64,000 bases of DNA. Source: Odobenus rosmarus divergens (taxonomy: Eukaryota > Chordata > Mammalia > Carnivora > Odobenidae). Within the stretch, counting starts at the first letter, position 1. The number at the start of each line of letters is the position of its first letter. The notes beneath the pieces are model-generated. The model had not been told where the DNA came from, searched no databases, and saw only the letters and a program-made list of their open reading frames with translations. The translations under genes were made by a program, and so were the position numbers. Location of the stretch: assembly GCF_000321225.1 (NCBI RefSeq), contig NW_004450286.1, positions 1,618,642 through 1,682,641 of the forward strand, read 5' to 3'. Below, piece by piece: positions 21,641 to 32,575 of this stretch.

Positions 21641-22427
21641 TACCCAGGAACCTCCTTCCCCGGGGTCTCCAGATGCCTGGGAATGGAAGCCAGGGAACAT
21701 TGTGGGCTGTGCCCTGCCAATGTCATGCTTCTCCTGTGGAACTCGAGTCTTTCTAGGTCAGCCTGAGACCCAGAGGCATCAGTGCCTTGGGATGTCTGCT
21801 CCTGGTTTGGCTTCTGGATCAAGTCCTAGTTCTTGGATCTTCCTCTGCCCCCTTCCCCTCCTTGCTGCCCCCAAGGATGCTGGAGCCTCTGCAGCAGCGC
21901 CCGGCCTGAATCTCAGTCCCAGAAGCAGCAGCTCAGGTCAGAGGCCTCAGGGCCCTGCCCTGCAGGAAATCCGACGCTAGTCTGTTGTGGGGCCCTGCCG
22001 GCGGCAAAACTCCTGACACGGGCCCCACAACCCCTCGCGGCTCCCCTCTGCGGGGAAGCACGTCCCCCGCACCAAACCATCCCCCGCTGTCCAGACATGC
22101 CATGTTCATTCACACCTCCAGTTCCTTGCAAGAGCGCACCCTCTTTCCTAATACCCTCTGACACCTGTGTCTACCTGGAAAACTCCTGCTAAGCCTTTAG
22201 TACCTTGATTCCCAGTCTCCCCTCGCAACAGTCAGTCTGTCCCTCCGCGTCTCCAGGCCAGTACGTAGAGTCATGGCCCTGCCCACACTGTGTTTGATCA
22301 CTTGTTGGCTCTATGTCAACTCCAAGCCCCAGGACGAAGTTGGCAACTATCTTTGTACTTCATGCTTTCAAGACGATGATGACACAGAATGAGTAAATCT
22401 CAACACATGGAGACGGGGCGGGGTGGG
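21641..22427. other. Unique gene-free stretch
   Basis: A very weak L2-like segment lies at 22285-22400. No gene recognised. Confidence 0.4.
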
Positions 22428-22472
22428 GGGAGAGAAAGAGAGGGAGAGAGGGAGAGAGGGAGTGAGAGAGAT
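22428..22472. repeat. (GA)n-rich simple repeat
   Basis: GAGAGAAAGAGAGGGAGAGA and continuation, preceded by GGGGCGGGGTGGGGGG. Confidence 0.85.
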
Positions 22473-22479
22473 GATTCTT

Positions 22480-22640
22480 TAGAACCCTCATAAAGTGGGT
22501 GAAATATTCCCTAGTTTTCCAATAAGGAAGTGAATCCTAGGAAGGTCAAGTCCTTTTCCGGACGGTTCCACTGCTTGAGGGTGGTGGGAACAAGGTTTGG
22601 GTCCAGATGGCCTGACTCCAGGGCCTAGGCACTCTCCCAG
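22480..22640 (-). repeat. MIR, antisense
   Basis: AGTTTTCCAATAAGGAAGTG, AATCCTAGGAAGGTCAAGTC and TTTGGGTCCAGATGGCCTGA follow reverse MIR with substitutions. Confidence 0.6.
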
Positions 22641-22714
22641 AGTGCTCTGTGGCTCCCAAGGGATAGCCTTTTGTGGACTTAGGACTCGTGGTCTGGCCAG
22701 GTTTCTCTGAAGGG

Positions 22715-22830
22715 GGGCAGAGAGGGAGTCAGAGTGGTCAGCTGTGTGCCCTGGGGCGAGCCGCTTCACCTCTCTGGTCCAGCTTCCTCAGAGGCAGAGC
22801 AGCAGTACCCATCTTGCATGGACATCTTCC
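22715..22830 (+). repeat. MIR fragment
   Basis: GCTGTGTGCCCTGGGGCGAG, CCGCTTCACCTCTCTGGTCC and AGCTTCCTCAGAGGCAGAGC match the MIR core. It forms the start of the longest open frame in the window, so that frame is unlikely to be a gene. Confidence 0.7.
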
Positions 22831-23454
22831 CAGGGCCTTACTTGGTTCATCTCAGACCCAGGATGGAAGGGGGCTTTGAAAAGTCTGCAGGGCCAGACCC
22901 CTGTGTGAGATTCCTTTTCGTAAACACACAGAGCAGAGCCGGCCAAGCCCAGACCCCATTTCCCCTCATGGGACTCCACCTCTCCTCTCATCACCTGCCT
23001 GCTTTGGAAACAAGCAGGGTCTGGCCAGCTGCCTCCCTCCCCGCCTGGCCTCCTCTCTCTCCACTAATGCACACGTGTTATCACATTCCGGGATGCGGGC
23101 CCCAGGGACCCCAGAGGTTTCCACGGTCAGCCTGGATCCTGGGTTATCTGGCTGGTGAGTGGGGAGAAGGTGCCAAAGGGTGTGTGTCACACACCCTTGC
23201 TAAGGCCGACCTGCCCCCGGGAGGCTCTGGCCCAGAAGGGAGGGGAGACACAGGGACAAGGCCTGGGAGGGTGTTTGACTGCAGTTCTCTACAGCAGGGG
23301 GCCTCGGGTCTGCCTCCCCAGGAGCTGTCTGTCCCACATCCAGCCTCCCTGCACCCCTCAGGCCTGGGTTGGCTTATTCCAGAAAGGAGGAGTGAGGAAG
23401 CATGGCCTCCTCCTTTGGTCGGTGGGCTCGGGCTGGGCAGAGATGGGAGGGCTC
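22831..23454. other. GC-rich stretch under the longest open frame
   Basis: A 339-codon plus-strand frame (22734-23753) spans this region. It begins inside a MIR, runs through a reverse L2 relic, has no recognisable domain and overlaps frames on the other strand. I treat it as a chance frame in GC-rich DNA. Confidence 0.5.
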
Positions 23455-23570
23455 ACTCATTCACACAACGAGCACTTGTGGAACAGGCCATGTGCATCAG
23501 GCTGGGTGCTGGGCGCCAGGGCACAGGCGTGGTCCCTGCCCACAAGCCACTCCTGACTCTGTGGGTTAAC
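23455..23570 (-). repeat. L2 3' end, antisense
   Basis: CACTCATTCACACAACGAGC, GGCTGGGTGCTGGGCGCCAG and GGTCCCTGCCCACAAGCCAC match the reverse L2 3' end. Confidence 0.6.
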
Positions 23571-23899
23571 TCTCATGGATGTTTAGGAAGGGAACCCTAT
23601 CACAGCTCTGCATGCTTGTACCGCTCAGAAACAGACTCTGTACTTGGACTTGATTTTGGATCACGTTCCTTTCCTCCAGCTGCGATCTTGTTTTATTCTC
23701 TGGGTGACCCTGGGAGGAAAGCAGGGCAGGGGAGAGTCCCCACCTGGTACTAGTTGACTGGAAACTCTGGAGTACTATGTTCAAAGAGAGCCTGATGTTA
23801 CATCTGAGCTCAACGTGATAGAGTGCTGTGATTGATTAGCGATGTCTGCAGTGGATGCTAGAAACTGGAGGGATAGTACCTGCGCCGTGGAGAAATTAT
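23571..23899. other. Unique gene-free stretch
   Basis: Nothing recognised. Confidence 0.4.
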
Positions 23900-24005
23900 C
23901 CCTGTACCAAAGTGTGCCCTCCTCAAGGGCGTATATCAAGTCTTGTTCACGAATGTTCCCACAGCGCCTGGCACATGCCTGGCACAAGGCTGATGCTCAC
24001 AACTA
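23900..24005 (+). repeat. L2 3' end
   Basis: CCTCCTCAAGGGCGTATATC, AAGTCTTGTTCACGAATGTT and CAGCGCCTGGCACATGCCTG match the L2 3' end. Confidence 0.7.
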
Positions 24006-24188
24006 TGCACTGTATATAAAAGAAGGAAGAGCAGTGAAAATGTGGTGACCCAGAGTGAGGGGTGGGACTTGTCCGAGAACATGTGGTGAGGGCCTGTCTT
24101 GTCAAACCCCATGCCCTCCCCACCCCCAAGGGGGTGTATTTGTATCTCCATCTCAGGACAGTGATTAAAAGCCTCCATTCCCCATTCT

Positions 24189-24382
24189 TTTTTTAAAAAA
24201 GATTTTATTTATTTATTTATTTGAGAGAGAGAGTGAGCACAAGCAGGGGGAGCTGCAGGTAGAGGGAGAAGCAGGCTCCCCACTGAGCTGGGAAGGCTGA
24301 CACAGGGCTCGATCCCAGGACCCCAGGATCACGACCTGAACTGAAGGCAGACGCTTAACTGACTGAGCCACCCAGGCACCCC
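24189..24382 (-). mobile_element. Can-SINE, antisense
   Basis: Reverse copy: a T-rich start, TTTATTTATTTATTTGAGAG, GCTCGATCCCAGGACCC (B box) and CTGAGCCACCCAGGCACCCC (A box). Imperfect target-site duplications: CATTCCCCATTCT (24176-24188) and CATTCCCTGTTCT just after the element. Confidence 0.95.
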
Positions 24383-24889
24383 TGCATTCCCTGTTCTACA
24401 CAGGACTTTGAAAGCCAAAGCTGCAGGTGACCCAGGCTGGGGGAGAATCTGGCTGGAAGAGAAGGTCGCTGTGCCCTACACGTTCAGGGAGGGCTGCTGG
24501 GATTGCACGTTGGGTCTGTTCTGGCCCAGAGAGAGACCAGAAGCACAGAGTGGTTCTCTGCATGCAGAGAAATGAGAGGAAGGGGGGCCCATTCTCCTGG
24601 TGGGGGGGGTGTGTTGTGGGGAATCAGTCCCAGGATATACCATCTGTCCCCGGACAGGAAGGGGCGAGACCTTCTCTGTTTTGTACAGATGGCCAAAAAT
24701 ATTTCAGAGGGCATTCAGGCTTAGATCTGGCCAAAACAGTCCTAAAACAGTTCAAGAATTTTTTAAAGAATCCTTCCTGGGTGCCAAGGGGTGGAGTGAT
24801 CCCCATCCCCCAACGTTGTGCTAATGAGCATCTCTTGATGGGGTTCTTTATTCTCAAAGTGCTCCCATGACCACTCTCTGAGCTAGAAG
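24383..24889. other. Unique gene-free stretch
   Basis: Nothing recognised. A seven-to-eight G run lies near 24602. Confidence 0.4.
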
Positions 24890-25000
24890 GAATCATAGAA
24901 TGTTAATGCTGAAAGGATCCTTGGAGATCCTCAAACACTGAGACCCAGAGAGGGAAAGTGACTTGCTTGAGGTCACACAGAGAACTGGGCAGAGCTGGGC
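24890..25000 (-). repeat. MIR-like repeat, antisense
   Basis: GCTGAAAGGATCCTTGGAGA, TCCTCAAACACTGAGACCCA, GAGAGGGAAAGTGACTTGCT and GAGGTCACACAGAGAACTGG. The first part is a GAAAGGGACCTTGGAG-type extension seen in MIR-related repeats. Confidence 0.65.
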
Positions 25001-25539
25001 CAATTCCTGGCTGGGGCTCCCAGCCTTTCTTCACATCTGTGACCAGGTGATGGTGCTGCAGGGTTCAGGTCTCTCTGGGAAGGTAGGAAGGGCTGGGAGC
25101 TGTGACAAGGTGGAAGGGGGCGTGGTGCAGCTGGAGAGAGCCTTGGGGTCAGGCCCCAGCCCCACTCAAACGTTTAATCCCCAAGGTAGTGGCCAGTGGC
25201 TGCCCCATCTGCCCCAGATCCTACCCATGCCACCCACAAATGATTTCTCATTCATTCATTTATTTTCAAACATTTTTTGGGTTTGTTTTCCATCCTTTAT
25301 GTTTACAAGGAGAACTATATAAACAATCTCAGAGAGAGGCCACCAGCTCCGACCAGCTGCTTGGGTTAAGGGCTGAAGTCAATATTTTTGGGAAATGGGT
25401 CTTCCTCCCCGCCCCCTCCCCCCCATCTGGCCCGGAGGCCCTGTGGTTTTAGTGGAACACTGTGCCAGGGTAGGGAGAACAAGGCAGGCAAGAGTACTAT
25501 GCTGTACACATCCTGGTTCCACTGGCCCGAGTCACCCAG
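25001..25539. other. Unique stretch
   Basis: CATTCATTCATTTATTTTCA (25249-25268) may be a reverse L2 end. Nothing else recognised. Confidence 0.4.
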
Positions 25540-25665
25540 TCCCCCATTTTGCTGATGGGGAAACTCTTAAGCCCAAGGTCACATGATAGGCCAGTAACTG
25601 GCAGAGCCAGATTCAAACCCAAGCAGTCGAGAGTTTAAATTCTTGCCCCTCTGCTAAAGGAGCCT
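25540..25665 (-). repeat. MIR, antisense
   Basis: TTTGCTGATGGGGAAACTCT, AAGCCCAAGGTCACATGATA, GGCCAGTAACTGGCAGAGCC and AGATTCAAACCCAAGCAGTC. Confidence 0.8.
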
Positions 25666-26124
25666 CCTCAAATGGAGGCAGGCTACAGGAAGGAGGGAGG
25701 TGGGAGGTGAGGGGAGAGGGGTGGGGAGAGCAGGGTTGCTACTCCCTTCCAAGGAGGGGCCTGCAGGGTGGAAACCTACCCCCACCCACGTTCCTGGGAA
25801 ATACTGTGTGGTATGTATACACAGCGTGACACACACACGGAAACACACAACCGCCTTAGAAGTATCCACACACGATCACGCACAGATACGGACCCCATGC
25901 AACGGTGCAGGCCACAGCCCCGGGACGTAGTCTTCACCTGAAGACTTGAAGCGGCTCCTAGATGCTGGCCCCAGCTCCCTGGCAGCCTCAGCCTGACTTC
26001 CTCCACCCTCCCCTGAGTCCGGGCAGGAAGCAGGACTCACATTATCGTGGCCAAGAAGTGTCTCACTTGCCCTTTACTTTGGCAGTTCCTCCCTTTTTCT
26101 TCTTATGCAACTGCCCACTCGCCA
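25666..26124. other. Unique stretch with short CA repeat
   Basis: G/A-rich at 25680-25735 and a short CACACA run near 25830-25850. No gene recognised. Confidence 0.4.
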
Positions 26125-26200
26125 CGTGCAGGTAAGGAAACTGAGGCCAGAGAGGGAAAGTGACTTCCCTGAGGCCACACGGTGGGGCTTCCTTTAGTCT
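26125..26200 (-). repeat. MIR fragment, antisense
   Basis: GGTAAGGAAACTGAGGCCAG and AGAGGGAAAGTGACTTCCCT, followed by GAGGCCACACGGTGG. Confidence 0.75.
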
Positions 26201-26316
26201 ATATTTCAACACTTCACTATCTTGAGATCCTCCCTGGCCTTATGAGAAGGATTAACAGAGACTCCCTGGAATTGGGGGTGAGCCAGGCCTGGATAATGTT
26301 TGCTGAGTGAGGAAGT

Positions 26317-26736
26317 TGGATGGGTGGGTGNNNNNNNNNNNNNNNNNNNNNNNNNNNNNNNNNNNNNNNNNNNNNNNNNNNNNNNNNNTGGATGGATGGA
26401 TGGAAGGATGGATGGATGGATGGATGGGAGGAGATGAAGATGTGTGTATGCAGATATGGATGGATGGATGGGTGGGTGGATGGATGGGTGGGTGGATGGG
26501 TGGGTGGATGTGTGGATGGATGGGTGGGTGGGTGGATGGATGGATGGGTGGGTGGATGTGTGGATGGATGGGTGGGTGGGTGGATGGATGGATGGGTGGG
26601 TATGTGGATGGATGGATGGGTAGGTGATGGGTGAGTGGATGGATGGGTGGGTGGATGTGTGGATGGATGGGTGGATGGGTGGATGGATGGATGGATGGAT
26701 GGAGGTGTGGATGGATGGATGGGTGGCTGGATGGCT
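26317..26736. repeat. (ATGG)n microsatellite with assembly gap
   Basis: TGGA/TGGG tetranucleotide units with an unresolved run of N at 26331-26388 (58 positions). Imperfect higher-order periodicity is visible: GTGTGGATGG-type markers recur about 48 and 44 bases apart (near 26511, 26559, 26603). The + strand has almost no C. Confidence 0.97.
26331..26388. other. Assembly gap (58 N)
   Basis: Unresolved bases inside the tetranucleotide array; the true length may differ. Confidence 0.99.
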
Positions 26737-28074
26737 GAAGTGAATGTGGAGTGAGTGAATGAAGGAAGGGAGGGAGGACTGAATGAATGATGAGTAACAC
26801 ATCCAGATCCTCCAGGGCTTGCAATTCATTCACGTGGAAATAGCAGACACAAGAGCATACTCTGCCCTGGTGGACTTGTATTTTCATGGGGAAATTTGAT
26901 AATATATTTTAAATGCAAAAATAGAAAAAGGACCCACTGAGGAACCACACTCTATAGCATCCTTGCTGCCCAAGAGCCAGACTTTTGGGAAGATTACCAG
27001 GTAGTCACCCCTGCACCATCATGCTGACTTGGGGTGGGGGGAGGGCACTGACTTCCATTTGGCATCTGACCCAGGGGTAAGTTCACCATCCCCTTTGATT
27101 TCCTGTAGCATGGCTGAGAGGAGGCTCATGTAGACAAGATTTTACTATAGGCTTGAAGGTACTAATAGAGAAATAAACCCAGAGGCTGGCATGGACCTTC
27201 ATTAGGGTTTCCAGGTTTCTGGCATTCATGTCCATTTTTTCCTATTCTGGTATCGATGCAGACATCATTAGTTGATCTCTGAGCACAGGATCTTTCGCTG
27301 AACTGTGATCCAGGCAGCCACTAGCAGTCAGTGGAGTCAGTGGATGCTGACATATAAATAATGCCTATTTGCCATCCTTTGGCTGAAGAATCTGGCTGTG
27401 GGGATGTTGCTGACATGTCTTCAGCCCAGGAAGTCCTTGGAGAGGCCTTCCTGCCCGCTCTTCCTCCTCCTCAGCACAGGGGCTAATATGAGAACCAGAC
27501 ACCAGGCGGGGCTTGGCCAGAGGATGAGACAGGAGCCCCATTATTGGAACTGGAGTGCCCAAGACTGACATAGCTGGGTCTAAACCCCAAACCCTCGACT
27601 CTCACAGTCCAGTGCCCAAGGTCATCCATGAGTGGTGGGGCCGGGAGAGGAAGCCAGCCCCCCACCTCTGATCCTTCCCAGGGCTCTACTTTGCCCTCCT
27701 AGCTCTGGATTTTAGGGAGAGAGGAGTTCTGTTTATCAGTCTGGGACCTCCTGACCTTCATTTGCTGGTGAGCCCTTTAGCCTGCCTCCTCGTTTCTGAA
27801 ACCTGGTGTCTCTTCACAAAGAGATCTTGCAGTAGAAGGGGTTAAGAGGTATGCAAAGCCATCTCGTGTCTCCCCAGCGGGGGCAGTACTGAAATACTGA
27901 GGGGGGAAGAGGCAATTTTTTCAAGTGCCCAGCCCACCCGTCTTGCTCCTTCAAGACCTGAGTAGAGCATACTTCTGGCGAAGCTGAAGCCTCTGAAATG
28001 ATTCTGGGAGGGCCCTGAGAGAACTGGCAAGGGCACGTTTATCAGAGCCTGGACACAGCTGGGTCAGGAAATAG
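26737..28074. other. Unique gene-free stretch
   Basis: AT-rich at 26880-26930, otherwise mixed. No repeat family or gene recognised. Confidence 0.4.
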
Positions 28075-28495
28075 TGGCACTGATTCATGAAACGGGGGTA
28101 TGGAGGGTTGCATACTGGGGAAGTGGGCTGGTGGTTTGCCGATGCTGTGAATGGAGGGTTAAGGGCCACATGGGTGGGCAGAAGTTGTGGTGGGGTGGCT
28201 GGGTGCCGAGTGGGCTGGCCAGCAATCAGGGCTTGGAAGTGAACAGGCTTGGGAAAAGGTGGGTTGTCGCAGCTGGAGATGACCTGGCTAGGGTGTTGGC
28301 TTGGGGTGGGCCAGGCAAATACCCCAGGCTGCAAGTGAGTAGGGTAAGCCCTGTGAGTCTGGATGGGGACAGGGAACATGTGTTCTGAGGGTTGGCGGGG
28401 CTAGGTATTAGCTAGGTGGGTTGATGGTAGCATGGCAGGTAAGGGTGAGATGATCAGGTGGGTGGGTGGCAAGGCCACCTGTTGGGGGGGGGTTG
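28075..28495. other. Strongly G-skewed segment
   Basis: About 420 bases rich in GTGGG/GGCTGGG phrases. By hand I count 29 G to 6 C in 28141-28200 and 27 G to 6 C in 28381-28440. No exact tandem unit is evident; it may be a decayed minisatellite. Confidence 0.6.
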
Positions 28496-29107
28496 AGTAC
28501 ATAGACTGGGATCAGGCCTGGGAAGGCAGCTTTAGGCTGAAGATCTGACTCTCCCCTCCATCACCTCCTTGGCATTTGATATTTGGCAGCTACTGGGTCA
28601 AATGCCAGGCTCCCTTGCTGCCTGCTTCAACTGCAGACCAGCTTGCAGCCCTCTGGACTCCCCACCCGCCAATTAACCCACTCTGGTGCTGAGGGAGTGG
28701 ACCTTGGGGCGGGACGGTGGCTCTTCAGGGCAGTGGTCAGGGCCCAAGCTACTTGAACCAGGCCCGCGTGACCTCTGGATGCTTTCCAGGAACCTCCGGC
28801 AAGGGTCCTCCCCTCTCACATTGCACAGGCTCAGCTGTTTGGGGAGGACGCAGAGTCGGGGAGGACGCAGCGGGCGGCCGCAGGGGAGACCCACAGACCT
28901 ACAAAGATCTACTCAGTGTAGATTTTTTGCCAGAGTTTGAATGTGAATCTGGGCTGACACAGGCTGTTGTATCATCCAGGAAGAAAGAGCCAAATCAGCA
29001 GACCAGTTAGGACGGAACAGGATGACAGAAGGGCCCTTGAGCCCCCGGAGAGTCCGGAGCCAGTCTGCGTAAGTGCCGGAGAACAGGGGCCGTGTGACCA
29101 GCCTGCT
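28496..29107. other. Unique gene-free stretch
   Basis: Contains short duplicated GGGGAGGACGCAG phrases near 28840-28870. No gene recognised. Confidence 0.4.
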
Positions 29108-29310
29108 GACATCTAAACCCCACCTGGCTTTGTGACCTGAAGCAAGGCACTCAACGTCTCTGTTCCTTGTTCACTTCATCAGTGAAATGAGAATACTGTG
29201 ACAATACCTACCTCACGGGGTTGTGAGGTTTCAATGAATGAACATGTCAGAGGTGCCGAACAGAGTGTCCGGCCAATGGCAACTCGCCATTATTGTTATT
29301 TTATTGGTAA
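29108..29310 (+). repeat. MIR, near full length
   Basis: CTGGCTTTGTGACCTGAAGC, AAGGCACTCAACGTCTCTGT, CTACCTCACGGGGTTGTGAG and a terminal CGCCATTATTGTTATTTTAT. Confidence 0.88.
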
Positions 29311-30189
29311 TGTTATGAAGGTAGACTAGCCAACCCCTTCTCATTGCCCGGCTGCCTACCCGGGCTTGTCTCCAGAGTCTCTCGTCTTTTCCTTAGGGGA
29401 GACCCAGGGACAGCCAAGGGCAGCTCTGGTGGTACCCAGTCACGCCACTGCTGAGTTTTGCAAGGCAATGGAGGTGCATTCATTAATTTCCAGGCAGAGA
29501 ATATCCCACCAGGCCCTTGTCTATATCAGGACCAACCCCATCTGGCCTAGTACCCACCCCAAATCAAGGAGCACTGGGGGAGGGGGGCAGGAAGAGAACA
29601 GTGCCTAGCGGAGGGGGCCTTTTCTGGTTTAGGGAAGGCTAAGGAAGAGAGGAGGCTCCTGCCAGGCCCCCGGCCCCAGCTCGCCAGGGGACAGGTGCGG
29701 AGACTGCAGGCCGCTGTGGACTGACTGCAGGGAAGATGACAGGCCAGTGGGTGGCCTCACTGCCGGGCCCCCTCACCCTGCGAAGGCCTGGGCATCAGCT
29801 GTCCCGCCAGGAGTGGCTTCTGTGGAAGGGGCTGGCCGCCGGAGAGGAAGCCCAGAGCGTGCCAGCCTCCCCGAGGTCCAGGTCCGGGGCCAAGGCCAGC
29901 TCTCAGGCCACAGCTGCTCTGCTGGCCCGCCCCCCAGGAACTGTCAAGTGCACAGTCATCCCAGCCAGCTCGGGGCCAGGTGCTCACTCCAGAGTCCCAC
30001 TCGACTTCCTGCTTCTGGTCCCAGTGACTTTTCTGTCCCCAGCCGGGTCTCAGACATAGGACAGACCCAGGGTCCTAACGAGCTGACTTAGGGGCTTCTC
30101 CAAGGCTTGGGGAACAGGGATGTGCATGGAGCAAGGGAAGTTCGTAGGGGGCGGCAGTGGGCAGCATCGCCCCCTCCCTATAACAGACT
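29311..30189. other. GC-rich unique stretch
   Basis: No gene recognised. Overlapping plus- and minus-strand frames at 29736-30091 lack family resemblance. Confidence 0.4.
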
Positions 30190-30275
30190 GTGGGACCCTG
30201 GACAAGAGAAGTCAAGTCTCTGTGCCTTCTTGCTCTTAGCTCTAACATGATAAATGAGCTTCTTTCCCTGGGAGG
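30190..30275 (+). repeat. MIR fragment
   Basis: CTGTGGGACCCTGGACAAGA, GAAGTCAAGTCTCTGTGCCT and a degraded TCATCTGTAAA region. Confidence 0.6.
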
Positions 30276-30674
30276 GCCAGGAGGAGATGTTAGTACTGTC
30301 TGAGAAAACTGAATCTAGGACTTAAAAATGACCTGATTACCAGAGCCATAAAACCACCACTTCAATTCCTTCTCTTGTCGTGCACATCCAGGCCCCTCAC
30401 GGCTGACACACGCGCACCTGGGCCTTGGCACAGGGGGCCTGCTCTGTGGCCTGGCCTGGGGAGCCAGCCACCTGGGGCCTCTCCTCAGGTCTTGGGCGTC
30501 CGAAAATCCCACTGAACTGGCAAAACTGGAGGAGTCGAAGGGAAGGCAGACTGGCGCTAGCTGTGTGCGCGGCCACGCGCCGTTGTGTGTGCGTGTTTGT
30601 GTGTGCACGTGTGCATGGGGCTAAAGGCAGATCAGAGGGCTCTGGATTTCTCTGACGGTCCAGCACAGTTGGTA
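30276..30674. other. Unique stretch with TG repeat
   Basis: A (TG)n-like tract (GTTGTGTGTGCGTGTTTGTG) lies at about 30582-30616. No gene seen. Confidence 0.45.
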
Positions 30675-30860
30675 GCCCCTAACATTTGTAGAACAGTTGG
30701 CTGTAACTGCCATCATTTCTGTTCCCCTTCGGGGTGGGATAATGAAGAGGAAGAAAAACAATTTTTCTTGCAATTTTCCCAGGAAGAGACATGGGCCCCG
30801 AGAGGTTAGGCGACTTGTCTGAGGCCACTCACTGAATCAGAACTAAATCAGGCCAGGAAG
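30675..30860 (-). repeat. MIR, antisense
   Basis: TTTTCCCAGGAAGAGACATG, GGCCCCGAGAGGTTAGGCGA and CTTGTCTGAGGCCACTCACT form the reverse core. The upstream CTAACATTTGTAGAACAG may be the MIR 3' part. Confidence 0.65.
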
Positions 30861-31399
30861 TTGGCCTGTCCCCAGCGGAGGCAGCGTTCAAAAGCATCTC
30901 AGGGGTGTCCTCCTGCCCTGCCCTTCAGGGGACCCCCCCAGAGGAGGGGCGTTGGCCAGCAGGCTCTGAGCAGCAACCGGCCTATGTGCTGGGCCCCTCT
31001 GAGCAGGACCTCATGGGGCAGGAACACTCTGAGGGCCTTGGCCTCCCAGAGCGGGCTGCTTTCATGGAGCTACCATCAGTTTCTCACTCCAGGAGTCCTG
31101 CCCTGACTTTCCAGAATGGGCCAAATGGACAGGAAGAGTGAGGGGCGGACAGCACCCCAGGGGGGCCTGTGAGGGCAGAGCTCTGCCACAAGGCAGAGGA
31201 GGATGTGGGAGGCAGTGACCCAGCTGGTCCTGGCTGCTCTGTGGCTGTGGTCGTGTGTGGAACAGTGGGCTGTCCCTAGTCACCCTCGGCCAGGACTGGA
31301 ACCCCTACCCCCTCCCAACCAGCCGAGGCTTGCTGCAGCCAGAGCACCCAGGTCGTGAGATGCAGAACAACGGGGCCCCGTGAGCTCGCCTTATGCCAA
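30861..31399. other. GC-rich unique stretch
   Basis: Nothing recognised. Confidence 0.4.
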
Positions 31400-31500
31400 C
31401 GATTCAATGTTCAGGGGAGGAAATGGGGCCCAGAGATGGGAAGAGGCTTCCCCAGATCGCCCTGCAGCTGTGGGAGAGCCAGGCTTCCCGATGACCCCCT
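31400..31500 (-). repeat. MIR fragment, antisense
   Basis: GGAGGAAATGGGGCCCAGAG, ATGGGAAGAGGCTTCCCCAG and GAGCCAGGCTTCCCGATGAC. Confidence 0.55.
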
Positions 31501-32485
31501 CTCCCTGTGTCACCTCACACCACCCCTTCCCGGTGCTCTTTCTACTGCAGCACCCAGCTTGGGTCTGACCGGTGAGCTGGTCATTTAAGGGGATAGCTGG
31601 TATCCCCGGAAGCCAGGTCACAGTCCCCAGGGCAGAGCACCCAGAGGATCCTATCCCCTTCCTTCCGGAACAGAGGACACCCCCACAGCCCATTGTGCCG
31701 GGGAGGACAGAGCCTAGACCCTTAAGTCTGTGGCAGTCCGAGTCCAGGACAGCAGCCCAAGAGGTGACATGCACGCCGGTCTGCCACCTCCCTTGGCTGG
31801 GGCAGCCAAGGCTCCCTCAAGATGAAGGTCAAGGAGTGCCAAAGAGAGGGGGGGCTTCCCTTCCTCCCAGCACTGCCAGGCAGACAAGCAATTTCAAAGT
31901 CGAACACACCCCAGGTCCCAGCTCTTTCATCCCTTTGCTGCTCTGTACGGTCCCGGCCAGGGGGCCAAGGTGAGTTGGCGGGGGGGGGAGGCCAGAGCCT
32001 TGGCCAAGGGAGCCATGTGGACAGCCTCACAGGAGGCCCCTCCAGAGGCAGGAGAACTGCCAGCGCCTGCACTGGCGGGGGGGCTATCAAGCCGTCTGAG
32101 CGCCGGCTCAGCACCGACCTCATTCAGCACAGGATGACCCAGAGCCTTCTTACCCCAAGGAAGCTGAGGTGGCGTGGGGACGTGCAGGGGTCCCACGGGG
32201 AGTTGCTGGGAGGGGTCCTCAGTCCCTTCCGGCATCAATGCCCTCCTCCGAGAAACTGCGCCCAGGAGGAGGGAGGAACCCCAGGCACGAGAAGAGACCG
32301 AACTCAGAGTCCGGAGTTCACCTTCTCTCAACCCCCTTGCGTGCCTCAGTGTCTCTCTGGAAACAGAGCCACTTTTTCTCGACATTCCCCTGGCTGAGAG
32401 ACTGCAGGTTCTGGAAATGATTCACTACGGGCCCTGGAGACTGCCGCACACCGCAGACACACTCTCTTCGCTTAGTGCCTCCAAC
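31501..32485. other. GC-rich unique stretch
   Basis: A long G run lies near 31978-31988. No gene recognised. Confidence 0.4.
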
Positions 32486-32575
32486 GTGCCAAGCCCCTGC
32501 CACGGCCCCCAGGCCTTTACGCATGTTGCCCTCCCGACACAGCACTCCACGCTCTTCACCTGGTGTCCCTGAAGG
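32486..32575 (+). repeat. L2 fragment, weak
   Basis: CAGGCCTTTACGCATGTTGC and CTCTTCACCTGGTGTCCC recall the CAGGGCCTTTGCACTTGCTG segment of L2. Confidence 0.4.

Noticed and set aside
22734..23753. Longest open frame (339 codons, plus strand)
   Set aside because: It starts inside a MIR, crosses a reverse L2 relic, has no domain, signal or family resemblance, and lies in GC-rich DNA where stop codons are scarce. I saw no convincing splice or promoter context.
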